A DNA stretch of 64,000 nt, from the NCBI GenBank assembly GCA_029339195.1, contig JAPTJF010000038.1, positions 124,001 through 188,000 of the forward strand. The letters run 5' to 3'. The position numbers and the translations under genes are program-made. The notes beneath the pieces were generated by a model, which worked only from the letters and a program-made list of their open reading frames with translations, was not told the origin of the DNA and made no database searches. Below are positions 12,801-22,281 of this stretch, one piece after another (the stretch's first letter is position 1; every line of letters begins with the position of its first letter). The stretch is from Micractinium sp. NFX-FRZ (lineage: Eukaryota > Chlorophyta > Trebouxiophyceae > Chlorellales > Chlorellaceae).

Positions 12801-15800
12801 CCAAGGTCACCCGCGCTGTGGTGGAGGCACAGCAGCGGTGAGGCGGTGCGGAGGGCTGGCTAGTTGTGGGGGGCAGGGGAGGGCAGGGGAGGTGCAGCAC
12901 GGCAGGCCCGAGGCAGCCTCCAGCTTGACTTGAGGGGAGCTGAGCTGCCCAGCTGCCAGCTCTGCCCTGCCCCCCATAACGGATGTCCAGCCCCCGCATC
13001 AAGTGCTCCTGCTGTGCCTGGCTCCCGCCTGCCCGCGCCCCATGCCTGCGCCCCCTCCCACCACGCCTGAGCCCACTGCTTTGCGTGTGTCACACGAAGA
13101 AGGAATAAAGGACAAGTACAGCCCAAAGGCGTGGGGTTCAGGAAGCCAACAGGAAATTTAGCTGTAAGCAACCTGTGCCACACGTCGTTGCAGCTGCGAG
13201 ATGGAGCGGGCGGCTGCGGACCAGATGGAGGCGGACTACAGCCGCGCATACGCCGAGTTCAGCGCCAAGCATGCGCAGAGCGCGCCGCTGGTGCAGCAGC
13301 TGAAGCAGGTGGGGGCGGGCAGTGGTGGGCAGGCAGGCAGTGGGGGGTTGGCATGCGGGGATAGGCGGGATGATTGGGTGGCAGGCACAGGGGGGCGGGG
13401 GGGGGCGCGATGTAGGGTGGCAGGCAGGCAGGCAAGCAGGGGGGCAGGACAGGCGCCGGATCCCCGCTGCGTCGCTGTGTATGAGGCTACGGCGCGCCGC
13501 ATGCATCTGCCCAGGCTCTCTCGTGCATGCTCACCGTGCCCCGCCCCCGTGCTCTTAAAAGCTCACCCCTCTCGCCTTGCCTGCCCTCTTCCCCCGCCTC
13601 TGCCTGGCCCCCCCGTCCCCGCAGACCCAGGAGGAGAAGGCTGGGCTGGGGCAGAAGCTGGAGGCGCTCAGGGCCATGGTGCAGCAGGTTGGTGCCATGG
13701 GGGAGGGCAGGGCCGGTTTGGTTGGTCATGCAGGTGGCGGGGCGGGGCGATTTGTTGTTGCAACAGGCCGGCTCGCCGGCGGCGTCGCAACTTGCGGGAG
13801 GCACTCCCGAATGCCCTCCCGCATGCCCACCCGCTCCCGCAGCTGAAGTGACCCTCAATCCCCAATCCCCAGAATCCGGAGATCTTAGGTGCTGGGCCTG
13901 CCCTGCTTCCTCCCACCCTTGGCGTGCCCCTCCAAACCCGCTCTCATTTCCTGCTGTCCCGCAGCTGGAGGACTTTGACCCCGACTGGGAGGCCCGGGAG
14001 AAGGGGGAGTGCGAGGCACTCAACCTGGTGGGTGGGTGGGGGATCCCTTGCCGCTGAATGACGTGTCACGGAGGAACACACATGCCGCTGTCACATGCCC
14101 GCACAGCTGGTGCACTTGGGTGCCAGGCTGGTGCCGAGCGCGGTGCACTGGTGGCGTGGGCGGGTTGAGAGCAGAGCAGGGAGCATTGCCTCCCGGGTGC
14201 TCGACGGCATGTCACCCTCCTCTCCCTGGGCATGGCTGGCCTCCCTGGCCTGCAGGAGATTGCTGCCCTCACAGTGAAGCGCGAGCAGCTGCAGCGGGTG
14301 GCGGATGCCACGGAGCGCAAGCGTGGCGCGCTGGTGGCACAGGCGGCAGCGCTCAAAGAGGTGGGTGGCCTGTGCTTGGCTGGGCGCTGCTTGTGTTCAA
14401 GCAGTCGGAGCCCAGGGGGAGGGTTGAGGGGCGCAGGTGAGGGCGCTCGGGGGCTGCGGCGCCCTGTGTGAGGAGGGTGTCTGCCAGCAATATCGCCCGC
14501 ACCGCCCTGTGCCTGCGCGTTCATGCCGACAGCCTCTGCTGCGCCTGCCCTGCCTGGCACCCGCTTGTGTGTCTGTGCAGGCAGCGGCGGGTGTGGAGCC
14601 AGAGCTGGCGGCCCTGCAGGAGCAAGTCGAGGCGGTGGCGGCACAGGTGACGGCTGCGGCTGCAGTGCACTGGCAGGAGCTCAGGGGCGCCCAGGGCTGG
14701 CTGCATCACACCGGCAGCCTTGCAGGCGCTGTGCTCGGTGCCCTTGCTGCTGTCATTGCTGCACATGCCAGCTGATGTCGATCCCACACTTGCCGACACG
14801 CCTGCTGCTCTCGTCCACCGCCCGCCCTGCCGCTCGCGCCGCCGCCCCCACCCACCCGGCACGCTGGCCTGCCTGCTCCCCTCCCATGCTGTGCACGCCC
14901 TGCAGAGCGGCAAGGACAAGGAGGCTGTGGTGGGGCTGCTGAAGCAAGTGGCCCCGCTCTACAACAAGCTGTACGATGCAGCCAAAGCGGCCATGGTGCC
15001 CCTGCCAGGTGGGGCACAGGCAGCCGCAGCCTGGCACCGATGCACGCGGTGGGATGGATGCTGTGCTGCCCGCTGCGGCATCACCTCGCCGCTGCCATTG
15101 CACAACCCTGCCGTTCCCGATCGCTGGCGCCCGCTACCTCTTGCCCATACCCTTCCCGCCCCACCCCGCCTCCCCTGCCTGCCTGCCTGCCTGCAGCCGA
15201 GGCTGTGGCCACCCTCAAGCGGGAGGCCTCCCCCTTCCGGTTTGATGACCTGGCCATTGCTGCTGCCACGGACTGGGGCAGCTTCAAGGACGAGGGTGAG
15301 GGGGCGGGGGGGGTTGGCGGCGCTGCTTCTGCCACTGCTGCTGCCACCGCTGCTGCTTTTGCCTGCGTCACCGCCGCTGCTGCTGCTGCTATCTGAGCCT
15401 GCGACAAGGCCACCTTGCTGCGATCAATGCCCACTCTCAATGCACACTCGAACCTCGCACACTGCACCCTGACAGCTGCCCCATCTCCCATCCACCCCCG
15501 GGCGCAGGCTTCAAGATTGTCAGCGCCCTGCCGGTGGATACCCGCCTGACCACGTTTGCACCCCCCTCGGCTGGCGCTGTGGAGAAGGATGACACAGCCC
15601 TGACGGCGGCGGCGGTGGCCCCCGCCGCAGAGGGCAGCAGCGCGGGGCCTGCGGCGGCGATGGCGGAGGCGGCTGATGTTGTGCCGGTGGCGCGTTCTGC
15701 GCCGCAGCAGACGGAGGCTGCGCTGGCCAAGTCGGCTTCATCGGCGCAGGCAGAGGCAGAGGCTGTGAGCGCAGCGGCCGAGGCTGGCCCTCTGGCGTCG

Positions 15801-16283
15801 GCAATTGCCGAGGCTCTGGCTGGCATTGACCTTGCCGGGGCGGCTGCCAAGCCGGCACCGGCAGCCGAGCCTGCCCAGCCGGCAGGGAAGCCGGCGGTCG
15901 AGCCAGCAGCAGATGTCCCAGAAGCAGACGCCCCGGCAGCGGCAGGGGATGCTGGCACAGCTGGTGCCGTGCCGGCAGCAGAGCCATCCAGCCCCTTTGA
16001 AGTGAGCTTTGGTGAAGGCGGCAATGGCGGCGCGGCTGTGCCGCCACCCGCGCTGCCCGCGGATGCGTTTGCTGCCTTTGATGCCCCCGCCAGCTCAGCC
16101 CCTGTGCCTGAGGCAGTGGTGGCAGCGCCGGCCGAGGCGCCGGTGAAGCAGGCCAGCGGCGCATTTGGCAGCTCGCAGGCCCTGGCTACCGACAGCCCCA
16201 CTGCTGGCGGCGACGCCACAGCGGCTGATGCAGCACCGCCGGCCGCTGTCGCCGCCCCGGCCGACAGCTGGACGGCATTTTGA
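9895..16283 (+). CDS. EH-domain endocytic adaptor (EPS15/Pan1/AtEH1-like), multi-exon
   Basis: EH domains bind NPF-type peptides in clathrin-mediated endocytosis; plant AtEH/Pan1 proteins belong to the TPLATE complex. Exon 1 (9895-10038) starts MAEGRGELEVYNHWF and carries an EF-hand-like loop DLDRDGVLSG. Exon 2 (10333-10791) completes EH1, passes a Pro/Ala linker and starts EH2 with loop DTDRDGFVQ. Exons 11144-11241 and 11452-11578 finish EH2 (QIWDLVAGDEPR, HQWVQALYLIDLCKRG). Exons near 12000-12102, 12346-12454, 12721-12838, 13195-13308, 13625-13688, 13965-14027, 14256-14360, 14581-14646, 14906-15008 and 15197-15297 encode a long coiled coil (LDAAERMRLEAEREAALKQE). The last exon, 15508-16283, is Ala/Pro-rich with acidic-aromatic motifs (FDDLAIAAATDWGSF upstream, FEVSFGEGG, final DSWTAF). 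The product is about 850 residues. The coiled-coil/adaptor layout matches EPS15 and Pan1; the exact orthologue is inferred. Confidence 0.88.
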
Positions 16284-16320
16284 GGCGTACTCGATGGCTT
16301 ACCATGCACCCTGGCTGCCA

Positions 16321-16325
16321 TGTAA
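16321..16325 (+). terminator. TGTAA poly(A) signal of the EH-domain gene
   Basis: TGTAA, the usual chlorophyte polyadenylation motif, lies 38 bp after the stop at 16283. Confidence 0.5.
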
Positions 16326-17098
16326 TGCTTGCTTGTGATACCCGTCAACGCATGGAAGCTATGGGCAGTGGGCACTAGTCAGCACGTGGCGTTTGAACAG
16401 TCTGGCATGCACGCTGCTTTGCAGCAAGGTGCAGCCCGAGTAGAGACTCGCTGCGAGGGCCGCTGTGTCAGGCGGCTCCCGGTTCCTCTAAAACACGGTT
16501 GTAAGGATCAAGGCGAGCTGCCTGCAGGACCACCACCATGAAGACCTGCAAATGGCCGCCCCCGGTTCGGTGTTAAGCCTTCATGGAAGTCATGGTAGGC
16601 CCTTTACTTCGAAAGTGCAGCAAAACCCGTTAGGAACAGGCTCGCTAAGGCCGGCCCGCTTCGTCGGTACCGGACTTGAGGTGGCGGCGGGCCCCCCACC
16701 TGCTGGAGGGGTCAGTACAGGTATCTTTGCCGGCGGGACGCGTGGGCCGCCACGATCCTGATTTCCTTTGTCATAAACCAACATAGGGCCTTAAACCCGG
16801 GGCGGATCGTGCAGACTACGCTGTTTGGGCTTGGCCAGCGGCCACTCGTCCCGTGCAGCTTCCCGGCGAGTGCCCGCGCCCCTTTCAAGGCGGCCGGTGA
16901 CAATCGGGTACCATTCCCTTTGCGTGCAGTTTTGCGCCCCGCACGCTCGCCCTTGAGCTTCAAAGCAGCGGCACAGTCATCTGACAAGCTCTACAAGCCC
17001 CGCCCCGGCAGTCCGCGGACACAGTCACTCGCGCGGGCCGCCACCTTTGTGCTGCACAGCCAAACGCTGGATCTCCTCCAGCGCTCGCCCGCGTGCAA
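16326..17098. other. Intergenic region before the tandem secreted-protein pair
   Basis: No convincing gene is seen. An open frame runs from about 16809 into exon 2 of the next gene, but it crosses a clear intron and has no counterpart in the paralogue. The stretch should hold the promoter and 5' UTR of the 17099 gene. Confidence 0.5.
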
Positions 17099-18104
17099 AT
17101 GCATCGCAGCGGCCTTCCAGCCCTTGCAGCGCTGCTGGTCGCAGTGGTCCTGCAAGGCGCCGCCGCTACCCGGCCGGCACCAGCCACCGGTGAGTGCGGC
17201 GGTGCCGCCTGCCGCCCCCGCCTCCCGCCTCAACGCCCGCTGCTCTGGCCCACATTTCCTCGGACACCAACCCACACATTATCTCCCTGTGCTTTCTGCA
17301 GACCCCGCTTTTGAGCAGCCCACCCAGCTTGATGCCGCCATCAGCAGCCAGGACGTTCCCTACAGCCGGCGGCAGCTCCTCCTGCGCGACGCCCAGCAGG
17401 CAACAGCCGCAGCCGCAGCAGCAGGAGGTGCAGTAGACGCAGTAGATGCAGCAGAGGCCGAGCAGGCTGGCGTTGTCAGCCAGGCGTGTGGCTACCAGCT
17501 AGAGAGTCTGCTGTTTGAGCTGCCTGGCCGCGGCCTGCGCCTGGCGCCGCAGGAGCAGCAGGACGCGGCGGTGGCAGGCCTCGTTGCCGGGTTTGAGCAG
17601 CTTGCTGCCGCCATCATTCGCAGCACCAGCAGCGACGTAGCGGCGCTGCGTGCCGAGCTAGGGGCAGCAATGCCCAAGGGCGCCTCCCCGGCAGACATGG
17701 CCGCCCTGCTGCACGACACCGCGTTCCAGGAGCAGCTGAAGGACGCGAGGGATGACGCCCTGCTGGCAGCCAGCCAGGCGCTGGAGCCGCACCTGCCCGC
17801 CCTCACGCAGCGGGTGCACGCAGCGCTGGCAGCGCTGGTGCAGGCACCACACACCCTGGACCCCCTCCCCACCTTCTCAGGTGTGTTCGTGTGAGGGTAC
17901 CGGTGTGGTGCACAGCCGCAGCAGCAGCAGCAGCAGCGGCAGCCAAAGCTGAGCACTCACTCCCCTGCAAAGTGTGCCTGCACAAGTGCCTCACCCGCCC
18001 GTCCCCTCTTTCCTGCCGCAGATGCTTTCCAGCCCTCCTTTGTCCATGCCTTCACCTCGAGCATCGTGGAGGCAACACTGCTGCAGACCCTGTGGCGCGA
18101 CTGA
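17099..18104 (+). CDS. Unknown secreted protein, tandem copy 1 (250 aa)
   Basis: I do not recognise the family. Exons are 17099-17189, 17302-17880 and 18022-18104, in frame (753 nt). The start MHRSGLPALAALLVAVVLQG followed by AAATRPAPA looks like a signal peptide, so the protein probably enters the secretory pathway. The mature part has YSRRQLLLRDAQQ, an Ala-rich stretch, ACGYQLESLLFELPGRGLRL and a helix-rich C-terminal half (DMAALLHDTAFQEQLKDARD, ALEPHLPALTQRVHAALAAL). It ends SSIVEATLLQTLWRD. The start was chosen because copy 2 has the same layout of signal peptide then intron. The last intron (17881-18021) is absent from copy 2. No catalytic motif is visible. Confidence 0.72.
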
Positions 18105-19968
18105 GACGTCGCACACCACGCAGCGGCGCGGCTGGAACGCCGCGCCTCGCAGCTTCGGGCAGGAAAGGGCCGAGCTCTCATGCCTCCTGCCAACGTTTTG
18201 AGCACTTCATCTCTTCGATGCGCCCTAGCCTGGGCTCAAACAACTTGAATGCTTGACCCAGCCAGCCAGGCGCCCCGCTTTTTGCCACTCCCCTTCTGCC
18301 TTCTTTGAAAAGTAACAATGACTTGTCTGTCCCCACACTGATATCGGATGATCCCATCTACCCTCTTCTTTTGCACGTGTGTGCCTCCTGCACCCCTCCA
18401 CTCGTCACCCCTCCGCGCCCTCTTTGGTACCCCTGGGGACCCCTTGGGGCTGCGCTCCCACACATGCCCAGCATCACACCGCCCTGCCCACGTTCCTAGC
18501 ATAGCAAACAGCTAGCCACCATATCCCCCTCCGCCTTCACCTCAACCCTGCATCACCTTCACACCGCTCCAAGTCACCCGTCGTCGCCTCACACAATCTG
18601 GCCTGCACCCCAACCCTGATCACATCACATCGCTTCACCCACATAGCCCCCCCTTCATACCGCCTCACCGCACCGAACTTCACGCACCTCTCAAACGCCC
18701 CTTGATTCACACCAGCCTCCTCCCCGCTCATCACCGCTATCATTATCGTGTTCACGGCACCTCTGTGCTTTGCCGTGTGCCCTCTGTCTGGCTACTGCTG
18801 CTGCCCTCGGCCCATCCGCTTTGCAGCACAAGCCACTATGCCCGCTGCATCTGTCCGCGCAGCCTCCGACTTGACTGACTTGACCTCCCCTGACATCAAT
18901 GCCGCTTCAAATAACTGCCTGCCAGTTTAAACCTGAATGGAAGAGGCTCGAGAGCAGCGGCAGACCAGGACGGGGGGGGGGGGGGCAGGCAGGCAGCCTT
19001 CCCGCTATGGGCAGCCGCTGTACTGGACACGCTGTCCGCGCACTTGGGTGTGTTAATGTGTGTGTTTGTGCGTGTGTGTGTTTGTGGTGCTGGCGTGTGG
19101 GGTGTCGTTGGCCCCTTTTCCTCAATTGCGACACTTGGATTGCATCACCTCATTGGGCCCTCCACACCGCTGCCGCTGCACACTCGTCCAGCCACCTGTG
19201 CCACGTGCACGCACATTGACGCTGCTCAGGATGAGCGGGAGAGGGATGCGAGGGGGGGCAGGTGTGGGACGCGGGTGCTGGGAGCCCACCCGCACCTTCC
19301 CTGTGCCTGTAAAAGTATGGTACCCCCTGCTGCCTGCGGCGGCTTGTCCGGCACTCAGCCCGGCCAGCTTGCGGCAGAAGGGGCTCCCGCATGGCGCCAC
19401 CAAAGCGCGGTGCAGCGCTTGCGGTGTGCAGTGTATGATGCCAGTATCTGGCCGGTGGCGGCTCCTAGGTGTTTCTGTGCTTGTGAGGAGAGTGAAGGCA
19501 TGTGATGATTGTGGCGGAAAGATCCCAAGAAGGAACCTCCCTTACGGGCTTCCTGTACGCGGCCAGCTGAGTGTGTGGCCAGAGATCTTTGCTTGGTGCA
19601 GCGGAGACAGGGGCCACCAGGTGGGAGAGGCTGATCGCAAGTGCCCCTCACTCACGTGCCACACTCATGAGATGACCCGTGTACCTGTATTAGCGAGCCT
19701 CATCCACTGCCAAGCCTGTTGGGGTTGACAGCAAGCGCACCCTCAGCCTGCCTGCCAGCTGGCTGCCGTTGGCCAGAGGTTCTGCCCACCCCGGCGAGGC
19801 GGGGCTGCACAGGCAGCGCTGCTGCCCCCGCAGCACAAGAGAAGGGTGAGGGTGCTTGTGCGTGCCGAGAAGTGCGTCATTAGGGAAGGAAACCGAAGCC
19901 AAAGCATCAGGCTGCCCCGCCCCCCTTTGGGACAGGTGGAAGGTGGGTCATTTGGTACTGCCGCCTTC

Positions 19969-20003
<35 letters not shown>

Positions 20004-20361
20004 TCAAGGGTGTTTTGCTCGAGAGACTCTGCGCGCCCTCCCGAAAGCTGCATAACATATGAGGACTCGTCAGAAGACCCCCATAACCCCAGATGTGGAG
20101 GAAACCCAGCCAAACCCACTGGCCACATACCCGGGCAGCTTCCCAGCTCGGAAGCAGCTTGGCGCGCGGGCGTCCCGAAAGCGCTGGCCGGTGACACCGC
20201 CGCCCAGCCCAGCTTACTCGTCATGAAAGCTTGGTGTCTTGAAGCCTTAACTGCAGTCGTCACATGCACCACACCCTGCTTCACCGGCCCGCACCCGCGG
20301 TCACTAGTCGTTTGCAAAAGCTCCTTGCGCCCCGCGAGCCCGCCGCCCTTTGCTAGCACTC
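18105..20361. other. 2.2-kb spacer between the tandem paralogues
   Basis: No gene could be supported. Open frames here are short and lack homology or plausible splicing. The spacer holds a 14-G run (18972-18985), a TG-rich stretch (about 19045-19095) and a 31-C run (19971-20001). It must include the 3' UTR of copy 1 and the promoter of copy 2. Confidence 0.55.
19971..20001. repeat. 31-nt poly-C tract
   Basis: An uninterrupted run of 31 C residues lies about 360 bp upstream of copy 2. Such runs are prone to slippage and to assembly error. Confidence 0.95.
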
Positions 20362-21560
20362 ATGGTGCCTAGATCACGCAAGGCGCTCCTCCACGGCGTG
20401 CTTGTGGCGTTGCTCCTGTACCCAGCCGTCCTGCAGGCTGCCAGCGCGCGGCCGTCGCCGGCGGCCGGTGCCGCCCCAGCCCGCAGTACCGACGGTGAGG
20501 CCTGGTACAGATGGCACCATCTGTCCCTGCTGCTGGACATCCCGAGGCTTGCTGCAGCCCCCGGCTTTCTGTGAAGAGTCTCTTTCATCTGCCCTCCCTG
20601 CACGGCTCAAGTGGCCACGCCCCACATGCAAGAGTGACGTGCCACCTGTCAGCTGCCGTTTGAAACGATCTGCAGTCCCCCAACCGTGTCCTTCACTCTT
20701 TGGGCCCTCCCTCCCTGAAATCCCTTGCAGGCACCGCCGTCGAGCATCCCTCTCAGCTTGGAGCCGCCCGCAACAGGGAGGGCGCGCCCTACAGCCGGCG
20801 GCAGCTCCTCTTGCGCGACGGCGTGCAGGAGTCGGCCGCAGCCGCAGCAGAAGGAAATGCAGCAGCAGCAGCAGCAGCCAACGCTGACGTAGCAGCAGCA
20901 GCAACCGCAGTGGCCGAGCAGGCTGCCGTCGTTAGCCAGGCGTGTGGCTACCAGCTAGGGGTTCTGCTGGCAGGGCTGGCCGGCCGCGGCCTGCGCCTGG
21001 CGCCGCAGGAGCAGCAGGAAGCGGCGGTGGCAGGTCTCGTTGCCGGCATTGAGCAGCTTGCTGCCGGCGTCATCCGCAGCACTAGCAGCGACGTAGCGGC
21101 GCTGCGTGCCGAGCTGGGGGCGTCCATGCTTAGGAGCGCCTCCCCCGCAGGTCAGCAGTAGGAGCGCCAGGGTGTTGGTGTCCTGTGCAGGCAGTGCAAT
21201 GCATGGGGCTGCCTCTCAGCCCAACTTGCCCAGTGCTGCCCAGCGCACCCCTCGTCTCATCCCTTTCTGGTTTCTGCTTCTCGTTGTGCAGACATGGCCG
21301 CCCTGCTGCACGACACCGGGTTCCAGGAGCAGCTGAAGGACGCGAGGGACGACGCCCTGCTGGCAGCCAGCCAGGCGCTGGAGCCGCACCTGCCCGCCCT
21401 CACGCAGCGGGTGCACGCAGCGCTGGCAGCGCTGGTGCAGGCGCCACACACCCTGGACCCCCTCCCCACCTTCTCAGGTGCTTTCCAGCCTCATATCGCC
21501 CACACCTTCACCTCGAGCATCGTGGAGGCAACGCTGCTGCAGACCCTGTGGCGCGACTGA
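20362..21560 (+). CDS. Unknown secreted protein, tandem copy 2 (273 aa)
   Basis: Paralogue of the gene at 17099. Exons are 20362-20494, 20731-21150 and 21292-21560, in frame (822 nt). The start MVPRSRKALLHGVLVALLLY followed by PAVLQAASA is a likely signal peptide. The body shares YSRRQLLLRD, VVSQACGYQL, RGLRLAPQEQQ, RSTSSDVAALRAELGA and a nearly identical C-terminal half from DMAALLHDT to the final TLLQTLWRD. The Ala-rich linker is longer than in copy 1. An intron at 21151-21291 interrupts the junction before DMAALL, where copy 1 is continuous; the intron of copy 1 before AFQP is missing here. Function is unknown. Confidence 0.75.
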
Positions 21561-22281
21561 GACGTTGTGGGCCGCAGCCAGCACGTTTCTACCCTTTGAA
21601 TGAATATGATAGCATCCTGACCCATGAAGGCATGATACCAACGATCGTCTCCCATCTTGTTTTCCCTAGCCCTACCGCTTCCCCCGTCTGCTGCAAACTG
21701 CTTACGGCATCCTCCCTTCCAAGCTACGCCCTGCTTCTCTTACATGTTCGCCCCTTCAGCTTCACCTCCCCCACCGACTCAGCTTCACCTACCTTCACCT
21801 CCAATCCTCTCTGCTACGTACACACCGCTCCCCTCACTTTGCGCATCTCCGCTATCACGCCACGCATCACACCCCAACCACCACCCCTTGACCCATACCT
21901 TCCAACCACGCTTCACTGGCCTACCCCCTGACCGCATTTTATGTTCGGTACTGTCTTCACCCAGCAGGGCAGCATGCCCTGCCTGGAGCGCCGCACACCT
22001 CTGCCTGGCACCCAGTGTGCCCAATGACGCAGCCATGCGTGAGCGCAACATCCTTGATTACGCCTCTAAAAATGTCACATGTAGCACTGCCGCCAGCGGC
22101 ATCGAACATAGGGAGCAGCCGGAGCACAGGCCGGGGGGCCTTGGCACGGTCAGGGTAGAAATTCAAGTGCGGACAGGGGCCAGTTGAGAGGGATGGTTGG
22201 AAGCAGGGATGTGCTAATGTACAGCAAGCAGGCGCTGTGTGCCGCAGCTCACGACGGCCCGGACGTGGTTCTCACTCGCGC
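21561..22281. other. Convergent intergenic region
   Basis: This region separates the plus-strand copy 2 from the minus-strand gene ending at 22282. It is C-rich with many short CACC/CCTC motifs and no supported gene. TTACA at 21740-21744 (TGTAA on the minus strand) is a weak poly(A) candidate for the minus-strand gene. Confidence 0.45.

Noticed and set aside
15437..16375. 312-residue minus-strand open frame
   Set aside because: It is a shadow of the Ala/Pro-rich last exon of the EH-domain gene.
16809..17894. Single long open frame continuing upstream of secreted copy 1
   Set aside because: It crosses an intron with good splice sites, and the paralogue at 20362 supports a signal-peptide exon followed by that intron.
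19060..19728. 222-residue open frame in the spacer
   Set aside because: The composition looks like GC-rich noise with a TG repeat, with no homology, splice pattern or paralogue support.
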